In this document: one piece after another, positions 50,700-62,286 of the stretch | Layout: every line of letters starts with the position of its first letter | Position numbering within the stretch: the first letter of the stretch is position 1 | NCBI GenBank assembly: GCA_029953675.1 | Contig: JAMWBK010000002.1 | Location: 186,001 to 250,000 of the forward strand | DNA: 64,000 nucleotides | Direction of reading: 5' to 3' | Origin: Rhodosorus marinus | Taxonomy: Eukaryota > Rhodophyta > Stylonematophyceae > Stylonematales > Stylonemataceae | Notes under the pieces: generated by a model | Told to the model about the DNA's origin: nothing | Databases searched by the model: none | The model's input: only the letters and a program-made list of their open reading frames with translations | Made by a program: the position numbers and the translations under genes

Positions 50700-53600
50700 C
50701 GTATGTGAGCACTGATGTCTGATCGCAAGCGGTACTAGTATCAGCCATATAAGCCCCGGTTCTTGTTGAATATCAAAACAGTTCCACCGCTTCAGCCATC
50801 TCGAGCAGTTAAACGTGCATATTTCGTCGTATAGCCGCCATCAAAGTCAAAGTTCGGTCGAGGTATGACAGTGATACATGTTTTGTACGCCGCTAGGACG
50901 AAGAGTATTACGACAAGCAGTGCAACTAACCGAGAACTGGCGCTAGTTTTCTAACCGAAAGCTCATGTGGACTCAAGAAAAGGGGCAAGAACTGTAGGAA
51001 CAAATTCGACCACCGAACTTTCAGCCAGATGTCAAACCGCAGAGACGCTCAGTAGCATAGAACACTGCACAAACTAGACGTGAAGCCTAACACTCGTGCT
51101 GAGCTTATCGAAATTCGAAGGAAGTCGCTTCGACAATTGGTCTGAAGCCCGTAATTTTAGTACAGGCAGAACCAGTGTCACCTTTTGGTCTTTCTGCTAT
51201 ACGAGCGTGTATCCCGTCTCGACCGTGTGAAGTCTAATACAAACTTCATAGCGATCGATCCGGTAACGAAGAAATCATGAGGAGCGCGGGGTCGCTAAAA
51301 ACTGCATCCAGCTTGCAACCCAGTTGTTTACAGCTCCGTAGACGGCTTGAGATCAGCAATCGCACAAAAAGGAGGGGAGTTCATAGTCTATCGCACAAAT
51401 GCATCAATACAAAATAAAATGGATGAGTTGTATGTTGAAAATTCACCCCGAGCTGTGGAGTGGTAGCATAAAATCTTCTATAGCGGAGACATGACCATGT
51501 CGACCATACTGAAGGGCAAGGAGAGGGAAACTACGAACGCAGCAACGCATAGGTGATCAGCCGCTTTGTTCGGCTGAAGAATAGCATCACCGGAAACAAA
51601 AGAGCAACCGCACTGGGTAGTCTAACGAGTACTCTGTCCAGTATTTTCAGCGGTTTAGCCGTTGTAAAGTCCGTAGGGCCTAACCCACCCCACCATCCCA
51701 AACCGAGGCCTACTCCCCATCTCTGGGCTGGAGCATGCCTCGCACTGAACAATCTCTGTCATAAAACTTGCTTTGAAATGAACCAGAATAACACTTTATA
51801 GTCAGTTTATAGCTTTAATTTGTCGCACGATAGCTAATTATATTAAAATTACAAATATTGTTGATTCAAATCTACTAAAATATGTGGAATAGGATCATGT
51901 TGTTGCTGCGCATACCTCCGCATGAGCGGTTTTGCGGTTCCTGCCGCTGCTGCCTGGGTTGCACCGTGAACAGGGGCGATTGAACAAACTACTAGCGACG
52001 CAAAGCGTGAGAGAACTTGACCTTTTGCGAGTCTTTTTTACTGAAACTCTTTTTTTCAACGCCTCATTCCATGATAGTTCCCGTTCTGCCAGCATTGCAT
52101 TCCGACAGCGAGAAAATTTCAAAGCAAAAGACCATCAACACTGGATAGTGGGGCCTGGTGTTCTGCACATCTTCAGCAATGTGGAAAATGTTTGCGTTAG
52201 CGTGGGCCCCATTTTCTGCTTGGATGTGCGAGCTCAAGCCTTTTGGAAAGTCTGGATGCAGAAGAAGGTTCAAAGCTAGTGAATCTTCCCATAATTTCAG
52301 CCGTTTCTTATACCTGGTTGCTGCGAACAGTATCGCACGGTCATTGATCTCAGAGGCACGATTTCACATCCGGATTCCATCCGAAAGCATTTGAAAAACC
52401 CGGAATCGCCGTGTCCTGAGGGTGTCATTTTCAGCCAGGACCTTCAGAGGATCTACCGTGTTTGTTTGATTTTGGCAAAAAGAACCGATTAAGTCCATGG
52501 CCTGAGACTCTAGCAGTTGACATCGCCTCTGATGCGACAGTCCTGAGCCTGGGCATGGGAGTACCCACGGACTAGGGAATTGTATGTGGTAGAGTCCTTG
52601 AGCCGTACTAAGGTGTACGACGTCGGAAAACTTTCCCAGAGACGTCGAGAGAGAACTTGGAGGCCGTTATCAACTCGATGCAACCATTGGCCATCCAAGT
52701 TCACGTCTACATCACAGCTTATGTCTTGCGCAAAGCGCTTCCAACGATAAACCCCATTCTGTGGAGCGGAAACTTTGGGTCCCACTCCATAGGGCTGAGA
52801 GTACCACTAGTCTTTCTTTAGTTAGAGTTTACTGATGAGTTAGTAGTCACCCACTTATGACTCCCCGTGCCCTCGCCCAGAACATCCACTCGAGGTCATT
52901 AATGTTCCACTAAATCACCAACAAAAAACAAGATGAACAGATTTCTCAAGCAGTATCGAGGACAGACTGTCTCAGACGATTCTAACGGACAGACTGTCCA
53001 CAACAGACTGTCCAATGACCAATTATTTCTATTTTATCAAAGCTGGCAAGCAGACCAGCGATAGAAAAGAGAGTTTGATGGCGGATTGATTTTATTTCCA
53101 ATTTTATTTTCCTTTTTTTTGTAAGGGGGACGAAATATTTTAATAAGAGTGTTTTCTGCGGGTTAATTTACTATTTAATTTTTGGGTTTTGATTGATCCT
53201 AAGTCTTGATGTGTGACTCGGGGTGGGTAAGAGGGTTTGTTTTTCCAAAACTTTTTCTAAGTGATATTTTTGTTGAGGGGTTGATGATGTGTGATGTGAT
53301 GGGTGAAAGTCTTCTGTTGACTTGTGATGGGATGGGTGACGATAGTCTCTCTTGTTGACGTGTGATGTGATGGGTGAACTGTCTCTTGTTGACGTGTGAT
53401 GTGATGGATGAAACTCAGGGTTTATGAGCTTGGAAAAAAAAGATGTCGAGGGGAGAAGAGAACAGGGGCTCCGGAAAGAGGACATAAAAGGGTTCTCGTC
53501 TTCTGTGGTATGTGTTAGTTGGGGGGAAGAGGAGAAGAGGAGGAGGGGGAGTATGATTGGATTTTGAGCAGCTTTTTTAAAGGAGGAGAAGAGGTATAAG

Positions 53601-53926
53601 AGCTTGAGGGAGGGGAAGAGGTGGAGAAAAAGTATAAGAGCCTGAGCGAGGAGAAGAGGTATAAGAGCCTGAGGGAGGTTTCGGTGGGTGAGATGGGAAG
53701 GTGAATGAGAAAGGACTGGAGAGGCAATTTTTGGGAGTGGTTTGTGGAGGTAAGGACGGGGTGTTGCTGGTTTCTAGGTTTTTGAGGTACGCTGGGAGGG
53801 TGGTTTGTGGAGGGAGGGGGAGATCTGGGGGGAGGGCAGGATTTCGCCAGTGCGAAGCAGATTGGAAAAAAAGTTACGAGCGGTTTTGGTTGTGGGTGTT
53901 GGAGGTGAGAAGGGACAGGCAGAAGA
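50700..53926. other. Long intergenic region upstream of ABH1
   Basis: No gene is supported. A 91-codon minus frame at 52510-52785 (DVNLDGQWLHRVDNGLQVLS..) may be a fossil coding piece. Tandem GTGTGATGTGATGGGTGAA repeats (about 53283-53415) and a purine-rich GAGAAGAGGTATAAGAGCCTGAG repeat (53580-53690) precede ABH1. Confidence 0.45.
53283..53415 (+). repeat. Tandem repeats of about 45 bp
   Basis: Three and a half units of (T)GTTGACGTGTGATGTGATG followed by GGTGAA and a CTGTCTCTT-like spacer, in the distal upstream region of ABH1. Confidence 0.7.
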
Positions 53927-54778
53927 ATGGAGGGTAACGGTGAGAAGGATGGAATGATATGGCGAGGTAGTAGTTCCGGGTCAAATTGGAATTCAGCACG
54001 GAGGAGGTACATGTGCGTTGGCGCCACCGTGATTTTGGGGGTTAGTGTGTTAATTTTGAATTATGTGTTTTTAAAAGGGAATCGGTATAATGAGGGGCCG
54101 GATAAGGACGTGCCTTCCTTCGAGGGAAGCCTTGAATCAAAGATGTTGAATTTCACATACGGAACTATCCATGCGTTGGAATTTGGTAGCTCGGATGAAG
54201 ACGTTCAGGTGTTTGCAATTCATGGAATGGACCATGAGACTCAAAGCGCCGGACATTGGGACCCACTTTACGGTATGCTGAAGAGCATAGGATCATTTTC
54301 GACGTTTGACGCACCTGGCTACGGAGAATCTACAGTCAAGTCATACTTTAAGAGCATACCAAGGTTCGTTGGCGCTTTAGGATTGTATGAGGTCATGAAG
54401 GATAGGGGCATTGAGGATGCGAGCAGTGGGAAGCGCGTTGTGCTGGTGGCCCGAGGTTGGGGTGCCGAAGTGGTTATGGGATTGCTCCGTGAGTATGAGG
54501 AGCTGAGAGATGTAGACTTTAGGTTCATTTTCATCGCTCCGACGCCCGAGTTCAAATTCTTCCACCATTATTTGAAGGAGATTTTCAAATCTGCGAAGGG
54601 GCTGATTATTTGGGCTGAGGACGATCCAGTGGTGCCGATGAACTACCGCAAGTATGTCAAAAAGCAGATGCCGCAGATGGAACAAGTCATTCTGCCCGGG
54701 ATCAGCTCGCATTACCCCGAAACAGCGTACCCGGGGACTGTTTCTGACGCCATTCTCAAGTACATGAAGGAGCAGTAG
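53927..54778 (+). CDS. Membrane-anchored alpha/beta-hydrolase-fold protein lacking the nucleophile (ABH1)
   Basis: 283 codons, no intron. A basic N-terminus is followed by one membrane helix (about 29-48, YMCVGATVILGVSVLILNYV), giving a type II or signal-anchor protein. The hydrolase fold follows: VQVFAIHGMDHETQSAGHW (HG oxyanion region), FDAPGYGES, then VVLVARGWGAEVV. The nucleophile elbow, normally G-x-S-x-G, reads A-R-G-W-G with glycine at position 177. Later elements are kept: IIWAEDDPVVP (acid, D232/D233) and SHYPET (His262). A paralog with the same change lies at 62287-63177. The pair may be a non-catalytic binding or scaffold family, or may use a different nucleophile. AATAAA at 54947-54952 is a possible polyadenylation signal. 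Confidence 0.85.
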   Translation: MEGNGEKDGMIWRGSSSGSNWNSARRRYMCVGATVILGVSVLILNYVFLKGNRYNEGPDKDVPSFEGSLESKMLNFTYGTIHALEFGSSDEDVQVFAIHGMDHETQSAGHWDPLYGMLKSIGSFSTFDAPGYGESTVKSYFKSIPRFVGALGLYEVMKDRGIEDASSGKRVVLVARGWGAEVVMGLLREYEELRDVDFRFIFIAPTPEFKFFHHYLKEIFKSAKGLIIWAEDDPVVPMNYRKYVKKQMPQMEQVILPGISSHYPETAYPGTVSDAILKYMKEQ

Positions 54779-55704
54779 CCGCTCCGCAACAAAAGCAACA
54801 CCGATGACGCCGATCGAATGTGGGGCTGGTAGCCAGTCACACGGCTGCCATGGACCTCGACACTTTTATCGGATACAACCATACTACCTAACCGCTCATT
54901 TCGCTCCGTACGGAAAGGCCGAACCGCTCACTCCCATCGCTTGTACAATAAAAAGCTCTAAGAGAAGAACGGGACTGTAATCTGAAAGCAAGACATGCTG
55001 CTCTACTGGCCCGCTCTCGGATACCAGCAAATATCAAAGAAGAAAAAGCTTATTCCACTGGATCGGATGGTGTAGAAGGCTCTTGGCTAAATCAAAATTG
55101 ACCCGATACCCCGTGGCTTGTTAATACGGGTGCAAGTGCACAAACTTGAGCACCTCATGATCAGATCCATCAAGACCTTAGTCCCTTCACGACCTGCACG
55201 ACCTGGCGTTCACTGTGTTCCAGGCCGTTTCATCAGACCGTTGTGCCTGGGGTTTCGAAGTTGCTTGACGTTTCCCCTGGAAATCACCAACTGACTGATG
55301 GAAATAGGTCTACGGAGATGGCCAACTGCAAGACCAGCTTAGCGGATTTTCCCTGGAGGATGTTGTCGATGAGCCGGGGCGGTGCGGTCCCCCAGACAAA
55401 CAGCACCCACGAGCGTCTCGTCACAGACGCTCAAAAGACGAAAACAGGGCACTTCACGAAAAAAAACGGTGTTTATTCTTTTACGGTATCCCCCTGTGTA
55501 TGGTGTGGTTTACTTCTTAGAAGTGAAGCCAGAGCCCTATTTCATACAATAAGGGGCGACAAAGAGGTACATTCTAGTTCCAATATAGTTCTCTACTGGT
55601 CAGACAGAATCCAAGTATAGAGGACAAGAAATGCGGGTTGGTACCGCAGCAGGAAGTGGGCCACATCGGGATCCTTTTGTTGTATTTCTTGAGTTTCAAT
55701 TGTG
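54779..55704. other. Intergenic between convergent genes ABH1 and CDPK
   Basis: Shared 3' region. A 125-codon plus frame (55243-55620) has no motif and probably is not a gene. A CDPK 3' untranslated region is expected at its right end. Confidence 0.5.
54947..54952 (+). promoter_or_regulatory. Possible polyadenylation signal of ABH1
   Basis: AATAAA in TGTACAATAAAAAGC, about 170 nt after the stop codon. Confidence 0.35.
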
Positions 55705-58038
55705 TCATCCGACTTGACTAACGACTTTCGTTGCCAAATGGCCGATGTTCTTCGTCTTGACCTGCTTGGAGGCCTCCTCCGTGTTCTCTTGCTCAGTCAT
55801 CATAATCACGAATTCGTCGTAGTCGATAACACCGTCCTTGTTCTTGTCGGCTGATGCGACGATTTCACGTGCTTGCGCACCGTCAACACCAATGTCCCTG
55901 AGGGCAATTAGAACCTCTTCAGCGGTAATTGAACCGTCGCCGTCTTTGTCGAACTTCTTGAAGGCGTATCGGAAGTTGTCCACATTGTTCAGCTTTTTCA
56001 GGTCCGTCGTCGCAGTTAAAAACTCGACATAATCGATCGTGCCATTGCCTACAAGAAAATCAGCGCCGCGGGACAAGCTGAGCACTACACCTTCTTGAAC
56101 TGCAGAGACGATGGCATAAGCAGAATAACGTACCATCCAGGTCGAACGTCTCCCACATCTTCTGCACCTCCTCGTCAGCCACATTGTTGCCGAGCCTGTG
56201 CAGGGCTGCCTTCATCTCCTCGATAGTAATGGTACCGGAACCATCAGTATCGACCTCATCAAATGCCTGAAACAGGAAATCAATTTTTCAAACTTCAGGA
56301 CCACGGCTCATTTCAACGCGCTTGCGGAATTTATACCTGTTTCATCTTCTGGATATCCTCCTCCTTCATGTTAGTTGCCATAACTTGCAGTGCGCGCCTC
56401 TTGAACTTGTTCATTTCACTGAAGTTCTTCAGGTTGTCCATAATCGACTGAACAAGTGGCTCGTCAGACGCAATACCGTCAACTTTCATCCACGGATGGG
56501 CTACGTTGTGGAAAGGATAGGGGGAACCAAACCAGCGTCAGAAATGTGTCTCCCAGTGACCCCGTTCAACAGCCGCTGGAACGGCATCCTAGTTTTCCCT
56601 TTTAGCGGCGCACCTAGCATAGTCTCAGCGTCGGGTCTTAACTCCGGGTCCATGGTTAACATGAGCTTAACGCACTCCTTCGCATCATCGGAGATGTATG
56701 GCCAGGGATCCCTATCAAGGTTGTATTTGCCCCGGAGGGTGGCCCTGAGAACGTCTTCATCCGTTTTGCCGTAGAATGGTACCTTCCCAGAAAGAAGGAT
56801 GTACAGTACAACACCTAATCGGAAGAGCGAATTGCGAGACGGGAAAGTCGCCGGACAAGGACGCAGGCTCGCGCTTAGATGTGGGCTCACCCCCTCAAAC
56901 GACACTATGTAACTGTTGGCGAAGGCCAGTACCTGCAGACCATATATCCGCTTTGTGCGTATACTTTCCTCGAATCACCTCAGGGGCGATGTACATCGGG
57001 GTTCCGCAAGGCTCCGATAAAACACCGGGAAGATTAAAGAAAGTTGAAAGTCCGAAATCGGTTGCCTTGAGTGTGGCATCTTCATTGTCCGAGTCAAGGA
57101 GGAAGTTCTCAGGCTTCAAGTCTCTATGGACGACGCCATTCTTATGGCAATAATCCAACATCATCAGCATTTGCCGGCAGAACGTGGCGCAGTCCTGCTC
57201 TGAGTATTTTCCTTTTTTCGAAGAAGCAACAAAGTCCGGATGTCAACCCATCACGAACGACCGAATCAACTTGTCCGTGCTTGTTCCCTTATATGTGAGC
57301 ATGCAATGTCCCACCTTTAGCAATGATCTTCTCGAACAGGTCTCCGCCAGCGCACAACTCGAGTACAATGTACACGCTGTCATCGTCCTCGTACGCACCG
57401 TAGATGGTGACTATATGCTCATTCTGGACGACGGCTTCCATAATCAAGATCTCATTCTTGATGTTTTTGGCTTCCTCCTGAGAAAGGATTTTGCCTGGAT
57501 GACGCGAGAGGATCAACATGAACCGCGGTTAGCTGGATACCCCCAAAAACTTTTAAGCCGAAGGCTCGCGCTCAGCGGATTTCCGGACTCGGCTCACCTT
57601 TGCTGATCTTCTTAATAGCAACCTGTTCTCCGGTACTCTTGTTTGTTCCTAAGAAGCAGATGCCGAAAGACCCCTCCCCGAGTTTCTTGCCAAAGTCATA
57701 GTGATCGAAAATGCTTGCAGTTGGGTTCTCCAAAACCTTTGATCGTAAGCGTAGACAAATCAGCACTTGCAGCACGACTCAAGAGCGGGAGGCACTTCAA
57801 AGCCTTCAATTCTTACCGTCAACTTATATCGACTACCACGAGTAGGTTTAGTGATCGGCTTCGAAGAGGTAGTGGTGGTCGCAGGAGTCGGAGCCTTCTT
57901 CGTCGAAGTCTGCGGAGCCTTAGACTTGGTAGCCGAGCTCGCAGCTCCTTTTGTACCCCGCGTCGGTTTAACAGTCGAAGCCTTCGTCGACTTCTTCTTC
58001 CCTGTTTCACCAGTACCCTTCGAGCCCTTTTGTCCCAT
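55705..58038 (-). CDS. Calcium-dependent protein kinase (CDPK), eight exons
   Basis: Exons (minus): 58038-57817, 57736-57598, 57494-57315, 57199-56933, 56814-56614, 56500-56337, 56266-56134, 56048-55705. All introns are GT-AG, 70-118 nt. The joined frame is 549 codons without a stop. MGQKGSKG fits an N-myristoylation site, followed by a Lys/Thr/Pro-rich variable region to about 74. The kinase domain has LGEGSFG, VAIKK, HRD (D207 in VVHRDLKPEN), DFG (228-230) and APE. Next is the autoinhibitory junction (FKRRALQVMATNMKEEDIQK). Four complete EF-hands follow: 397-408, 433-444, 469-480 and 503-514. CDPKs read calcium directly through the C-terminal EF-hand lobe and phosphorylate Ser/Thr, often at membranes. 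They are known from plants, green algae, ciliates and apicomplexans. The neighbouring ABH1 is convergent. Confidence 0.95.
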
Positions 58039-60536
58039 CCAGAAATCCACGATTACAAACCACCAGCCAAAAAAAAAAATCTGATCAACAGAATCAAAAA
58101 AAAAACCAAAAAAAAGCTCCCCTCCTCCCCTAGAAAACGCTTTCTCGCTCAAAACCAAGGTCAACTAAATATATATAGAGAGAGGATCTAATATGACATT
58201 TCCTTCTCTAAAACCACACACACCTCCTCTTCCTCCTTCCCCCAACCCCTCCCCAAGAGGCAAAGAACAAATCATGCAGCAACCTCTACATATATACATT
58301 CTCTCTGCTCTACACAAACAAGGGGAGTTTCCTATCAACCTGTCTGTATGACAGAATACTCCTAATTGAATATGATTCCGATTCAAATTGATATCTTTCA
58401 ATCCATTATTTTTTCTACATATTTTCATATTATTTCATGCATGAATAGAAGAAGAAAATTGAGTTGCTGAACTTTGAAAAAAAATTAAATATTTACAGGT
58501 ATTGCTCTGTTTTTTTGGTTTATTTACCTTTTTAGGTGTCATATTTATGGAGACATAGAAGGGGGGGTAAGACTTTGAGAGCGAGAATGTTAGAGTGAGA
58601 TGAGTAGGGAGGGAGGGGTACGACGAGGAGGAGGAGGAAGAAAGGAACGGATGGATGCGGGAAGCGAGATTTGGTCTCATTTGGATGGATTTTATGTATG
58701 GAAGGATCGTTGAATGTTGGTGACAAGGCTCGTCTAGTATCAAGAGACTGTGTTATATTCCGATCGGGTCTCCTTGGAGAGTGTGATCCCCGGGGATATG
58801 TCGTTGAGTATTTCAAACACTGTCCGCTTATGGTTGGATATGTAGTCGTGGTCACAACACCCTCGCCCCCTTTCGCTGGCAGGACTGCCAATATTGTCGT
58901 ATATCGTAGCTCATACGAGACGCTCGACATAAGACGTTTGTGGGACTCCTTCTGTACCAAGGATGTCCAACTGCTATCCATTCCGAACTCCACTGCTCCC
59001 ACAATCCAGTCACCATCCACTTTCAACTCTACCCCTCACCTCTGATGAAAAATTTGCCAAGGCGTTGCCCAGTAATCTCTACTACCCCTGAGGTTCCTGC
59101 CTTTGACTGTCAAATCCCCATTTTTATTGTACGAAAAACAGAAATAATCTGAAATTTATCTATATATTCAAAATATTTTGTTCTCGGGACTTTTTGGTCA
59201 ATAGATGAAAACGCTGTCATCGAAAGGAAAAGTATCTACAAGGATTTTCTCTACATACAGATTCCTAGATATCATAAACAATATTTTTCTCTCAAATCAA
59301 GTACAAAATACTACTTTTGAGGAAATATAGCATATATTAAAGCCATGTTTCGTTTCGAAACCAATGAATTCAATGATTCCTAATATTTGGAGCACGAGGA
59401 TCTCAAAAGTCGGTGAATTAGAAATGGGGTATTGAATATAGAAAACTTGGACCTTTGATCTAAGTTCCTCCGGCTGAGCGAAAAGTTCAGTTTGGAAAAA
59501 CCCATCATATTATTAGGGTTGTGCCAAGTGGGCTGGACCCAGAAGTGGTTAAACATGATAAAAACAGGGGGGTTTAATGGGGTGGGTGGGTCGTAAACAG
59601 GAAAAAAACCGGACCCTCTTGGCACAACCCTAATATTATTGTCGATTGTGGCTTATCATACACGGCATTCGTGAGATCGGATCGATAGATCTGTGTGCAA
59701 GCTTTAACGTTTCAGAGTTGGGGACCCCAGACGGATATATGGCAAGATAGATGTGAGTGGCGTATGTCCAGTGCTACCTTTACTGACACTTGGCCAGAAT
59801 AGCACCATAGCCACCACGGGAGATGAACCCAAATCTGGAGGAGACTGGCAGGTGGCGGGGCGAATTACCCCGCCCTACCAGAATGAACTATCGGGAGCTC
59901 GCTTCCGGAGTTGTTTTCATCGCGCAAGCACTACTCGCGAGCAAGCGAGCTATTCTATCTTTACCAGCGCAGACCACGTTCACTCCTCTCCTGGCTCCGT
60001 GCTAATCCGTTGCTTGCAGCTCCGTCTCATCGTCGTTCCATCATCTTGCGGCTTGTTTTCATAACCAAGCCCATCACCGACCAAAGCGCCATCCCTGCCG
60101 AAGTTCTTCAGAGTGAGTTCCTGACAAGCTGTTCAAACCAAGTATTCTATGACTCCGCTCAACTATTATTAAAAAAGGAATAAGCTTTCCTAGCATTTTA
60201 TACGATATTACAGTCGCTAAACTATATATTATATCGTTATATCATTGTGAAATTATCATTTCATTTGAGAATACATATAATTTTTATATCTTAAACGAAT
60301 AGTCAAGATCATGTACTCTTTATACGATATTTCATAAATAAATACTATTCTATACTTGTAAAATCGTTCCTGGTATCGTTTTTATAGGAACGATGAGTGG
60401 AGATGGAATGAGATCCGATCCAGTCGCTTAGAGGAGGACAGGCTGGTGATGGATAAGGGGAAGCGGAAGGGGGTTTGGTCTGGGATGGTTGGATTATTTT
60501 ATGCTGGTAAGGAGTTGAATTGATGTTGAAGGCAAG
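58039..60536. other. Intergenic between CDPK and MATE genes
   Basis: Holds the CDPK promoter (a TATATATATAG-like stretch near 58169), overlapping motif-less frames at 58532-59045, a small terminal-inverted-repeat element at 59511-59635, and AT-rich DNA near 60180-60370. No gene is supported. Confidence 0.5.
59511..59635. mobile_element. MITE-like element with 18-bp terminal inverted repeats
   Basis: TATTAGGGTTGTGCCAAG at 59511-59528 is exactly complementary to CTTGGCACAACCCTAATA at 59618-59635. The total length is 125 bp, with no coding. Flanks are AT-rich (ATCATAT / TTATTG), so a target duplication cannot be assigned with confidence. Confidence 0.6.
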
Positions 60537-62006
60537 ATGAGGAAGCTTGTAGGCAATTTGGGATTCATAAATGGAGTTTCGATATGCCAGAAGAGGGATG
60601 TGGCTGGAAGGGGCGGAGCTGTATGTTGTCATCAGAAGGATAGAGCAGCAGAGCGGAGGGATCGAGATGCTCGAATAGCGAAGCTGGCAATTCCGGCGAT
60701 GGGGGCGTTACTGGTTGAGCCAGTGCTTTCGATGGTGGATACGGCGTTTGTGGGACAGATCGGCACGAATCAGCTCGCTGGGGTAGGGATCGCTTCTTTT
60801 ATTCTGAAAGGAACGACAACACTGTTCAGTTTTTTTCTGCCGATCTCTACTGCCATGTTCGCGGGCAAGGCAGATATGGAAAAGCAGAAGAAGCTCCTTC
60901 GAAGCGCTGTTGGGATTGCTTTTGTGATCGGCATATTTGGGGGTTTGGTTCTGTACTTAACGGCTGGCCAGGCGTCGAGTTTAATGGCCGGCATGTCCTC
61001 GGCCGCCAGTGTTCCTTACGCAGTAAGTTATATTGGAATCAGAAGTCTGGCACTTCCGTTTATGGTTGCGACGCTCATCTTCAGCGGAATGCTGCGGGCG
61101 CTTCAGGACACCGTGACCATCTTCAAGGCAGCACTTGCGTCGAACTTGCTCAATGCACTCCTCGACTACGTTATGATTTTCTGGCTCTACTGGGGCGTGT
61201 CTGGAGCAGCTTTGGCAACGACCATAAGCCAAATAGTGCAATCGACTATCCTCGCCACCGTTATCGCCCGCAGAGGCTACTGGAAGCTGACGGACATGAG
61301 ACTAGGAGACGTGCTCAACCTCACTGTCGTACGTGAATTTGTTGGGGGTTCAGTTCTCCTCCTGCGGACGGCCTCTAATGTTTTCACGTTCATGATGGCG
61401 GGAAAGCTGGCCGCTACGATTGGAACAGCTCAAGTTGCTGCCTTTGAGGTGGCCAAGCAAGTTTGGTCGTTCCAAGTCCTGGTAACCGCCTCTTTGCACT
61501 TGACAACGACTAGTGTCATTGGAAAGCTGGTGTCCGAAGGCAATCAGAACGAGGCGCGGAAATTCGGTGACCGTTGCGTGGAATTGGGACTCTATTTGGG
61601 GATCATTCACACGCTTACAGTAGTGGCCTTCGGGCACTGGATCCCCACCGTCTTCACCAGCGATCCACAAGTGATCAGGCTAGGAGCTGAATGCTTGAAA
61701 ATGAGCGCATGGGCACAGCCGGCGACAGCTTGTGCATTCGTCTTGGAGGGGTGTTTTCTCTCCTTGAAAAAGTACAGGATGATGACATTCAACAACATCA
61801 TCGCAGCCGTTATATCTTGGATCCCGCTGGGTCTCGCCTTGTACACCAACTCAACTAACATGTCAATAACTTTTCTAGGCATCAACGTCCTTCTCGTGTC
61901 ACGCTTCGTGATTTACTTCTTTCACTATTTCTCGAGGACAAACCCACTGATCCCCTACGAAGACGAGGTGGATCAGCCTCGGGTGGCACCGGGCGGCGAG
62001 GCTTAG
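60537..62006 (+). CDS. MATE-family efflux transporter
   Basis: 489 codons, no intron. About twelve membrane helices in two MatE repeats: the first from about 45 (IAKLAIPAMGALLVEPVLSM, then VDTAFVGQIGTNQLAGVGI) to about 250, the second from about 262 (LRTASNVFTFMMAGKLAATI, then AAFEVAKQVWSF) to about 470. The VDTAFVG..G...LAGV signature and a second-half A-F-E-V-A-x-Q motif place it in the DinF-like branch that includes plant EDS5/DTX plastid transporters. These carriers export organic solutes in exchange for H+ or Na+. The first 45 residues are basic and non-hydrophobic and could be a plastid transit peptide. The substrate cannot be read from sequence. The gene is convergent with ABH2. Confidence 0.92.
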   Translation: MRKLVGNLGFINGVSICQKRDVAGRGGAVCCHQKDRAAERRDRDARIAKLAIPAMGALLVEPVLSMVDTAFVGQIGTNQLAGVGIASFILKGTTTLFSFFLPISTAMFAGKADMEKQKKLLRSAVGIAFVIGIFGGLVLYLTAGQASSLMAGMSSAASVPYAVSYIGIRSLALPFMVATLIFSGMLRALQDTVTIFKAALASNLLNALLDYVMIFWLYWGVSGAALATTISQIVQSTILATVIARRGYWKLTDMRLGDVLNLTVVREFVGGSVLLLRTASNVFTFMMAGKLAATIGTAQVAAFEVAKQVWSFQVLVTASLHLTTTSVIGKLVSEGNQNEARKFGDRCVELGLYLGIIHTLTVVAFGHWIPTVFTSDPQVIRLGAECLKMSAWAQPATACAFVLEGCFLSLKKYRMMTFNNIIAAVISWIPLGLALYTNSTNMSITFLGINVLLVSRFVIYFFHYFSRTNPLIPYEDEVDQPRVAPGGEA

Positions 62007-62286
62007 TCAAGAAAGCACCTTTCTGCCAACGGCGAACTCGCCATTGTAAAGAGCGGGACTTGTGCGATTGATAGATCAGACTTTACTTTTCTCAAGCATG
62101 TGACAGCGTATGAAGGACATCATAAATAATTTAGTATAGTTACGGTGAGACCAAACAGATTCTTCAATAAGCCGATGCTGCTCCTTGTTGGAAGCGCAAA
62201 ATCAACATGGGCATGGACCTGCCTGGGTTCGCCATTCTCGAGATTTCCAATATCTCGCCCAGGAGTTCGTAGCGTGAAGGCTACTA

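Noticed and set aside
55243-55620. 125-codon plus-strand frame between ABH1 and CDPK
   Set aside because: No motif, no homolog in the window and unnatural composition; probably the untranslated region of convergent genes.
58532-59045. Overlapping frames on both strands upstream of CDPK (124 and 164 codons)
   Set aside because: They overlap each other in antisense, have no recognisable domains, and part is low-complexity purine tract.
59511-59635. TTAGGG at the element ends as interstitial telomere repeat
   Set aside because: TTAGGG occurs once per end as part of an 18-bp terminal inverted repeat and is not tandem.
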